Positions 6,621-11,050 of a stretch of 11,050 bases of DNA are shown here, piece by piece. Position 1 is the first letter of the stretch. Each line of letters starts with the position of its first letter. The stretch is from Bacillota bacterium (GTDB lineage Bacteria; Bacillota; Clostridia; DSM-8532): the NCBI GenBank assembly GCA_023440865.1, contig JAEXRM010000201.1, forward strand, positions 1 through 11,050. Reading direction: 5' to 3'. The translations under genes and the position numbers were made by a program. The notes beneath the pieces were generated by a model, which searched no databases, had not been told where the DNA came from, and saw only the letters and a list, made by a program, of their open reading frames with translations.

Positions 6621-7973
6621 ATGCCCTTGCGCGCGCCGGTTCCGCCGGAGCCCCCCCGTCCAGGTTTATCCGCAGCCCTGCCGCTGTTGCTTGCGATTGC
6701 GGTCTCAGCCGCGCTGTGGGGCGCGGACGGCGCAAATGCCCGACGTCGCGCCGAAGACGGGCGGATGAGCGTCACGGATGCATCCGCCGCGATCTTGCCA
6801 GACGGAGCCGTCAATGGTGCCGCCGGCACCGGTTCGAAAGGCACCGCCGGCGCGTCCGGTACGGATGGCCCGTCCGCCTCCGCCGTCCCAGACCGGGCTT
6901 CCCTGCTGGCGGCGCTCGAGCCCGAAACGGCTTCCCTTGCCGATCCTTCCTCCCTCGTGCCCCCGCTGGCCGGCCGGAGGCCGGGTGCGGCCTACACCAC
7001 AGCGTCGGGCGAATATGACGGTGCCCCGCAGCGGGTGCATGTCCTGAGTGTCGATCCGGCCGATCCGTCGATGGCTGTCCGCCCGGTGCTGTCCTTCGAC
7101 CGGCTGTTCGGCTATGAGACGCTGTCCGTCATGGCGGAGCGCGCGGATGCGCTTGCAATGGTCAATGGCGGGTTTTCCTGGCTGGACGGCCGTCCGTCCG
7201 GCACGGTGCTGCTCGACGGGGTGTTCTGGCATGGCGCGGATGAACGGTTCCCCACGCTGCTGATCGGCGCTTCCGCCGCCTCGCTCGAGCAGGTGAGCAC
7301 CGAGGTGCTGGTGCATGCCGGCGACACCGGGCTGGGTGCGGCAAACCTCAATCCCTGGCCGATGGCGCCGGGGATATCGGTCTACACGCCGGCCTATGGG
7401 CGCACGGACCGCGTGGATGCCGCACGTTATTCCGTCACCGTATCCGGCGGTGTCGTGATGCAGGCCGGACAGGTTTCCGGGCCTGTCGACATCCCGTCGG
7501 ACGGGTTCGTGCTGGCGGCGGATGAGCCGGCTGCAACGCGGATCGGCCCGCTCTGCCCCCCCGGCACCCGCGTGCGGTGGGAGACGCGCTGCACGCCCGT
7601 GCTGCCGGCGGAGACCCTGCACGGCCTCGCCTGCGGCTCCTGGCTGGTGCGCGGCGGCGAACCCTGCGCGCCGGATGCCGATCCCTGGGTCGGCCCGCTG
7701 GCCGGACCCGCGCCACGCACGGCGGTCGGCATCGGGCCCGAAGGGCAGCTGGTGTTCGTCGTGGCGGAAGGGCGCATCGCAGGCGGGCCCTCCGGCCTGT
7801 CGGGCAAGGCGCTGGCGCGCCTGCTTGCGGACATGGGGATGGAATCGGCGGCGCTGCTGGACGGCGGCGCCTCGAGCGAGCTGATTGTCGGCGGTTCCAT
7901 CCGCAGCCTGCTGTCCGCGGGTCGCGAGCGCGCCCTGCCGGACGGGTTCGCGCTGGTGGTGCGGCGCCGCTGA
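6621..7973 (+). CDS. Secreted phosphodiester glycosidase family protein (NAGPA domain)
   Basis: A 450-residue protein. Residues 14-40 form a hydrophobic signal segment (LSAALPLLLAIAVSAALW) with a plausible cut after GANA at 40. A Gly/Ala/Ser/Thr-rich linker runs to about 95. The NAGPA domain covers about 125-449: MVNGGFSWLDGRPSG (180-194), RTAVGIGPEGQLVFVVAEGR (366-385) and LLDGGASSELIVGG (412-425). Family members cleave N-acetylglucosamine phosphodiester bonds, or act on exopolysaccharide or wall glycans. The true substrate is unknown. Four cysteines, C312, C324, C338 and C349, are the only ones seen and could form two disulfides. The ATG at 6621 is chosen over the out-of-frame ATG at 6617 because GGAGGT (6611-6616) is properly spaced only from the former. 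No terminator follows; the next gene has its own likely promoter. Confidence 0.9.
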   Translation: MPLRAPVPPEPPRPGLSAALPLLLAIAVSAALWGADGANARRRAEDGRMSVTDASAAILPDGAVNGAAGTGSKGTAGASGTDGPSASAVPDRASLLAALEPETASLADPSSLVPPLAGRRPGAAYTTASGEYDGAPQRVHVLSVDPADPSMAVRPVLSFDRLFGYETLSVMAERADALAMVNGGFSWLDGRPSGTVLLDGVFWHGADERFPTLLIGASAASLEQVSTEVLVHAGDTGLGAANLNPWPMAPGISVYTPAYGRTDRVDAARYSVTVSGGVVMQAGQVSGPVDIPSDGFVLAADEPAATRIGPLCPPGTRVRWETRCTPVLPAETLHGLACGSWLVRGGEPCAPDADPWVGPLAGPAPRTAVGIGPEGQLVFVVAEGRIAGGPSGLSGKALARLLADMGMESAALLDGGASSELIVGGSIRSLLSAGRERALPDGFALVVRRR

Positions 7974-8003
7974 GGAACGAGCCGCCAGGGAATGCGCTGC
8001 ATG

Positions 8004-8026
8004 CATCCGGCCGGATGTGGTATATA
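8004..8026 (+). promoter_or_regulatory. Extended -10 promoter with adjoining 14-bp palindrome, for the ROK kinase
   Basis: TGTGG-TATATA (8016-8026) contains a TRTGn extended -10 (TGTG at 8016-8019) followed by a -10 element. No good -35 is seen, which is common for this promoter type. Directly upstream, CATCCGGCCGGATG (8004-8017) is a perfect 14-bp palindrome sharing bases with the extended -10, so a protein bound there would probably block or alter initiation. The transcript would begin near 8033, about 56 nt before the ATG. Confidence 0.5.
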
Positions 8027-8088
8027 GAAAATGCGGTAGAGGCGGGGCGGCCTGGTGGCTGTCCCCGGAAGGAACACGGGAGGGAAGC

Positions 8089-9057
8089 ATGGGCAGCAGG
8101 CACATCGTCATGGACATCGGCGGCAGCAAGATCCTCGGCGCGGTCATGGATGAGGAGAACCGCATCCTGTGCCGGGTCAAGAAGAAGACCAAGCCCGAGC
8201 TCGGCGTCGAGGCCGTGGACGCGCGCATCGCGGACGTGGTGGCCGAGCTCATGCAAAAATGCGGCCTCGACAAGTCCGAAGTCGCCGGAATCGGTGCCGG
8301 CGCCCCCGGTGTCATCGACTCGGACACAGGGGTCATCCTGTTCTCCCCGAACATTCCCTGGCGGAATCATCCGCTCGGCCCGAACATCGGGAAACGCACG
8401 GGATTGCCCTTCCTGGTCGGCAACGACGTGAACGTGGGCGTGCTGGGCGAATGGGAGTTCGGTGCGGCCAAGGGGTTCTCCCATGTGGTCGGCCTTTTTG
8501 CGGGCACGGGCATCGGCGGCGGCGTCATCATCGACAACCGCCTGTTCACCGGTGCGAAATGCTTCGGCACCGAGCTGGGGCACATGATCCTGAACACCGA
8601 GGGCCCCACCTGCGGCTGCGGGCAGCGTGGCTGCCTGGAGGCATATGCGGGCAAGCACGCCATCACGCGCGAAATCCGCGCGATGGTCAACCGCGGCGCG
8701 AAGTCCGACCTGCTCGAGAGCATGGATCCCGAGGATTCGACCGTCAAGTCCGGCGCCCTCGCCAAGGCGCTGAAGGCGGGGGATCCGGTCGCGCTGCAGG
8801 TGGTCGACCGCGTCGCCTATTATCTGGCGGCCGGCATCGGCAACCTGGTCAACATCTTCAACCCCGAGGTCTTCGTGCTCGGCGGCGGTGTCACCGAAGC
8901 CACGGAGTCGTTCCTGATGCCGCTGGTGGCAAAGTACCTGCCGCAGTTCGCGTGGCCCGCGATGCTCTCCCAGGTGCAACTGCGTGCGTCTGCGCTCAAG
9001 GATGACGCGATCCTCTACGGGGCGAAGGCACTCGTGATTGAGAGCGGCCGCGGTTGA
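8089..9057 (+). CDS. ROK-family sugar kinase (probable glucokinase)
   Basis: A 322-residue cytoplasmic enzyme expected to phosphorylate glucose or a related hexose with ATP. The frame opens further upstream, but the ATG at 8089 follows GGAGG (8079-8083) by five bases and matches the family start. Motifs seen: ATP phosphate loop MDIGGSKI (8-15), GIGAGAPGVID (68-78), catalytic Asp in GNDVNVG (D113), GTGIGGG (139-145), sugar-binding GTELGH (E162, H165) and the ROK zinc motif CGCGQRGCLE with C175, C177 and C182. The second nucleotide motif is VFVLGGGV (261-268). There is no N-terminal helix-turn-helix, so it is a kinase and not a ROK repressor. It follows a secreted glycosidase and lies one gene pair before galU, consistent with glucose activation. 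Substrate not settled: glucokinase is likeliest; N-acetylglucosamine or fructose kinase is possible. Confidence 0.92.
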   Translation: MGSRHIVMDIGGSKILGAVMDEENRILCRVKKKTKPELGVEAVDARIADVVAELMQKCGLDKSEVAGIGAGAPGVIDSDTGVILFSPNIPWRNHPLGPNIGKRTGLPFLVGNDVNVGVLGEWEFGAAKGFSHVVGLFAGTGIGGGVIIDNRLFTGAKCFGTELGHMILNTEGPTCGCGQRGCLEAYAGKHAITREIRAMVNRGAKSDLLESMDPEDSTVKSGALAKALKAGDPVALQVVDRVAYYLAAGIGNLVNIFNPEVFVLGGGVTEATESFLMPLVAKYLPQFAWPAMLSQVQLRASALKDDAILYGAKALVIESGRG

Positions 9058-9112
9058 ACCCGCGGGCGCGTGTGTCGCCTGTCGACGCCCCCGGTGCCCG
9101 TGAATCGCATCG

Positions 9113-9184
9113 GCGCCCGTGTCGACCGACGGGCGCGTGATGCGCGCATCCCCTCTCTGGTGCACCATACCGCCGATGCGGTAT
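9113..9184. repeat. Block of four consecutive inverted repeats upstream of ybaB
   Basis: In order: GCGCCCGT (9113-9120) and ACGGGCGC (9129-9136), a perfect 8-bp stem with an 8-base loop; GATGCGCGCATC (9139-9150), a perfect 12-bp palindrome; GGTGCACC (9159-9166), a perfect 8-bp palindrome; and ATACCGC-CGAT-GCGGTAT (9167-9184), perfect 7-bp arms. The last overlaps the first three bases of the ybaB -10. No T-run follows any of them, so they are not standard intrinsic terminators. They could be protein-binding sites or, for the first, a T-less transcription end for the ROK gene. Confidence 0.6.
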
Positions 9185-9187
9185 AAT
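9182..9187 (+). promoter_or_regulatory. -10 element of the ybaB-recR promoter
   Basis: TATAAT is a perfect -10 hexamer at 9182-9187. The -35 region around 9157-9164 (CTGGTGCA) is a poor match to TTGACA and is occupied by a palindrome, so an activator or another contact may be needed. The predicted start is near 9194. The short ORF that would begin at 9186 overlaps the -10 and is not a gene. Confidence 0.6.
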
Positions 9188-9193
9188 GACGCA

Positions 9194-9254
9194 GGGTGTG
9201 CGGCGCAAGCGGCGCGACACGCCCCCGGAGACGAACCAACCCGGCCGTGGCCGG
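9194..9254 (+). promoter_or_regulatory. Structured 5' leader of ybaB
   Basis: GGGTGTG (9194-9200) pairs with CACGCCC (9218-9224), with one G-U pair. Inside it, GCGC (9203-9206) pairs with GCGC (9212-9215), so the transcript would carry a stem-loop at its very 5' end. A second element, CCGGCC-GT-GGCCGG (9241-9254), stands just ahead of the ribosome-binding site. I recognise no known riboswitch class. Confidence 0.4.
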
Positions 9255-9275
9255 ATCGAGGAAAGGAAGACCATC

Positions 9276-9632
9276 ATGGCAAAAGGCAGAATGCCCATGG
9301 GCATGGGCGGCTTTGGCGGCGGCAACATGCAAAACCTTATGAAACAGGCGCAGAAGATGCAGCAGGACATGCTCAAGGCGCAGGAGGACCTCAAGAACAA
9401 AACGGTCGAGGCCACCGTCGGCGGCGGTGCCGTGACGGTTGTCGCCACCGGCGACAAGACCATTCAGGAAATCCGCATCTCCAAGGATGCGGTCGATCCG
9501 GACGACGTCGAGACCCTTCAGGACATGGTGCTCGCCGCCGTCAACGAAGCGCTCCGCCAGGCAGGCGAGCTGTCCGAGAGTGCCATGGGCGGCATCGCGG
9601 GCGGTCTGGGCGGCCTGGGCGGCCTGTTCTGA
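9276..9632 (+). CDS. ybaB: YbaB/EbfC family nucleoid-associated DNA-binding protein
   Basis: A 118-residue protein of normal family size. It forms a small dimeric DNA-binding protein of the nucleoid, often encoded beside recR and linked to recombination repair. Features: Gly/Met-rich N-terminus, helix with MQNLMKQAQKMQQDMLKAQEDL (about 18-39), beta strands TVEATVGGGAVTVVATGD (43-60), IQEIRISKDAV (63-73), DDVETLQDMVLAAVNEAL (76-93) and a Gly-rich tail. The ATG at 9276 is chosen because AGGA (9264-9267) lies eight bases before it and MAKG is a typical start. An in-frame upstream ATG at 9186 overlaps the -10 and adds residues unlike the family. The usual upstream partner dnaX is absent here. Confidence 0.95.
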   Translation: MAKGRMPMGMGGFGGGNMQNLMKQAQKMQQDMLKAQEDLKNKTVEATVGGGAVTVVATGDKTIQEIRISKDAVDPDDVETLQDMVLAAVNEALRQAGELSESAMGGIAGGLGGLGGLF

Positions 9633-9641
9633 GGCCGGCGG

Positions 9642-10241
9642 ATGGATCATTACGCACTGCCCATCGCGCGACTCATCGAGGAATTTGAGAAGCTGCCGGG
9701 CATCGGGCACAAGACGGCCCAGCGCCTGGCTTTCCATATCCTCAACCAGCCCGACCAGAAGGTGGAGGCGTTCGCACGCGCCCTTGTGGACGCGCGCCGC
9801 AAGACGGTGCGCTGCTCGGTCTGCGGCAACATCACGGACGCCGACCCCTGCCGCATCTGCACGGGCGAGAAGCGCGATCCCGGTGTCATCTGCGTGGTGG
9901 AGAACCCGCGCGACGTGGTCGCGATGGAACGCATGCGCGAGTTCCGCGGCATGTACCATGTGCTGGGCGGTGTCATCTCCCCGCTCGAGGGGCGCGGTCC
10001 GAACGACATCAACATCCGGTCCCTCATGACGCGGCTGCAGGACGGGCGGGTGAAGGAGGTCATCCTGGCGACCAATCCCAACGTGGAGGGGGAGGCGACG
10101 GCGGTGTACCTGTCCCGCCTCATCAAGCCGCTCGGGGTGAAGGCCACGCGCATCGCCTACGGCATTTCCGTGGGCGGCGACCTCGAGTACGCGGACGAGG
10201 TCACACTCGCCAAGAGCATCGAGGGTCGGCGCGAGATGTGA
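9642..10241 (+). CDS. recR: Recombination mediator protein RecR
   Basis: A 199-residue protein, the standard RecR length. With RecO (and RecF) it loads RecA at gaps and stalled forks. Domains in order: helix-hairpin-helix with LPGIGHKTAQRLAFH (18-32); a zinc finger with C58, C61, C70 and C73 (CSVCGN and PCRIC); Toprim domain at about 80-175 with VVENPRD (85-91), LGGVISPLEG (108-117) and ATNPNVEGEATA (143-154); and C-terminal YADEVTLAKSIEGR (183-196). The ATG at 9642 lies nine bases after the ybaB stop. GAGG (9631-9634), overlapping that stop, is the only good ribosome-binding site, so translation is probably coupled to ybaB. No key residue is missing. Confidence 0.98.
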   Translation: MDHYALPIARLIEEFEKLPGIGHKTAQRLAFHILNQPDQKVEAFARALVDARRKTVRCSVCGNITDADPCRICTGEKRDPGVICVVENPRDVVAMERMREFRGMYHVLGGVISPLEGRGPNDINIRSLMTRLQDGRVKEVILATNPNVEGEATAVYLSRLIKPLGVKATRIAYGISVGGDLEYADEVTLAKSIEGRREM

Positions 10242-10311
10242 TCCGGGCGAATATCGTACGCATGCGCATGTGCGGAAGGAAGAAATGGAATCCAGCAAGC
10301 GAGGTGTCAGC

Positions 10312-11050
10312 ATGAAGGTCAGAAAGGCGATCATTCCTGCGGCAGGTCTGGGAACCCGGTTCCTGCCCGCCACGAAGGCCCAGCCCAAGGAGATGCTTCC
10401 CATCGTCGACAAGCCCACCATCCAGTACATCATCGAGGAGGCCATCGCCTCCGGCATCGAGCAGATCCTCATCATCACCGGCCGCGGCAAGCGCGCCATC
10501 GAGGATCACTTCGACCGCTCGTTCGAGCTTGAGGAGGAGCTGCGCCGCAAGGGCCAGGAGGAGCTCCTCACCCAGGTGCTCGACATCGCGAACCTGGTGG
10601 ACATCCACTACATCCGCCAGAAGGAACCCCGCGGGCTCGGCCACGCGATCAACTGCGCCCGCGCCTTCATCGGCGACGAACCGTTCGCGGTGCTGCTCGG
10701 CGACGACATCGTCGACTCCGAGAAACCCTGCCTGCGCCAGATCATGGACATCTACGAGGAATACCACACCACGGTGCTCGGCGTGCAGCGCGTGCCGTGG
10801 GAGGACTGTGCCAAGTACGGCATCGTCGCCGGCAAGGAAGTGGACGACCACATCTTCAAGATCAAGGACATGGTCGAGAAGCCCGACCGCGATCAGGCGC
10901 CTTCCAACATCGCGATTCTGGGACGGTACATCATCCGGCCGAGCATCTTCAAATATCTTGAGAACGCGCAGCCCGGCAAGGGCGGGGAGATCCAGCTCAC
11001 CGACGCGCTGCACCGCCAAATGGAAAACGAGGCGATGTACGCCTTCGAGT
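10312..11050 (+). CDS. galU: UTP-glucose-1-phosphate uridylyltransferase GalU, 3' end outside window
   Basis: The enzyme makes UDP-glucose from UTP and glucose-1-phosphate, the precursor for surface polysaccharide, glycolipid and teichoic acid glycosylation. 246 residues are visible of a usual length of about 290. Motifs: nucleotide-binding AAGLGTRFLPATK (10-22), QPKEMLPIVDKPTIQYI (24-40), EPRGLGHAI (105-113), GDDIVDSEKP (130-139), KYGIVAG (168-174), VEKP (188-191) and GGEIQLTDAL (224-233). The start at 10312 gives the family's MKVRKAIIPAAG and is preceded by GAGGTG (10301-10306). An in-frame ATG at 10285, also with a good GGAAGG (10274-10279), would add nine residues. It follows recR after 70 bases with no terminator seen, so readthrough from ybaB-recR is possible; no separate promoter was recognised. 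Confidence 0.96.
   Translation, partial: MKVRKAIIPAAGLGTRFLPATKAQPKEMLPIVDKPTIQYIIEEAIASGIEQILIITGRGKRAIEDHFDRSFELEEELRRKGQEELLTQVLDIANLVDIHYIRQKEPRGLGHAINCARAFIGDEPFAVLLGDDIVDSEKPCLRQIMDIYEEYHTTVLGVQRVPWEDCAKYGIVAGKEVDDHIFKIKDMVEKPDRDQAPSNIAILGRYIIRPSIFKYLENAQPGKGGEIQLTDALHRQMENEAMYAFE

Noticed and set aside
2680..8017. Shared operator between the repeat at 2680-2709 and the palindrome at 8004-8017, since both contain ATCCGG and CCGGAT
   Set aside because: The half-sites are arranged differently (14 bases apart against directly joined), and CCGG-containing hexamers are frequent in this DNA, so a common regulator is not supported.
6705..9168. Minus-strand frames of 549 and 577 codons opposite the NAGPA and ROK genes
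   Set aside because: The forward genes have complete family motifs; the reverse translations are Arg/Ala/Pro-rich noise.
9186..9275. Thirty-residue N-terminal extension of YbaB
   Set aside because: Its ATG overlaps the TATAAT of the predicted promoter and would not be in the transcript; the family starts at the ATG at 9276.
9015..11019. Minus-strand frames opposite ybaB, recR and galU
   Set aside because: Three well-known conserved genes occupy the plus strand; the reverse frames show no recognisable domain.
1..11050. Mobile element, phage, toxin-antitoxin, CRISPR or defence system
   Set aside because: No transposase, integrase, recombinase, terminal repeats, spacer arrays or small paired toxin-antitoxin genes are visible; every substantial gene fits a core chromosomal family.

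Overview
The window is about 11 kb of G+C-rich DNA (roughly 60-65 % by eye) carrying chromosomal housekeeping and cell-envelope genes. I see no tRNA, rRNA, CRISPR array, insertion sequence, integrase or other mobility gene. The gene order mreB/mbl, flhO (flgF-like), flhP (flgG-like) matches the mbl-flhO-flhP order of Bacillus. Together with strong Shine-Dalgarno sites, a sigma-D type promoter, extended -10 promoters and a FlgJ-type protein lacking a muramidase domain, this points to a flagellated, G+C-rich member of the Firmicutes/Bacillota, probably a clostridial or related lineage. Genus cannot be decided from this sequence.

Left part (1-2910): a very long secreted family-10-like glycosyl hydrolase (GHL10, YngK-like) is read on the minus strand and runs off the left edge. 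A 397-bp divergent intergenic region separates it from mreB/mbl and holds outward-facing candidate promoters for both sides.

Centre (2911-6527): mreB/mbl is closed by a good intrinsic terminator. A sigma-28/sigma-D type promoter then begins a three-gene flagellar unit, flhO-flhP-flgJ (two rod/hook-type axial proteins and a rod-binding protein), ending at a second intrinsic terminator.

Right part (6528-11050): a secreted phosphodiester glycosidase (NAGPA domain) comes first, then a ROK-family sugar kinase with its own extended -10 promoter. A palindrome-dense spacer with a perfect TATAAT follows, then ybaB/ebfC and recR, which are translationally coupled, and finally the 5' part of galU (UTP-glucose-1-phosphate uridylyltransferase), cut by the right edge.

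Functionally the window mixes envelope shape (MreB/Mbl), wall or polysaccharide remodelling (GHL10, NAGPA), sugar activation (ROK kinase, GalU), flagellar rod assembly (FlhO, FlhP, FlgJ) and recombination repair (YbaB, RecR). All genes fall in known families, and I found no convincing new multi-gene system. The observations most worth checking are non-coding: inverted repeats lying on promoters, a hairpin reaching into the flhP ribosome-binding site, and the palindrome block upstream of ybaB-recR. On the protein side, there is a roughly 50-residue Ala/Gly/Ser/Thr-rich insertion inside the GHL10 barrel.
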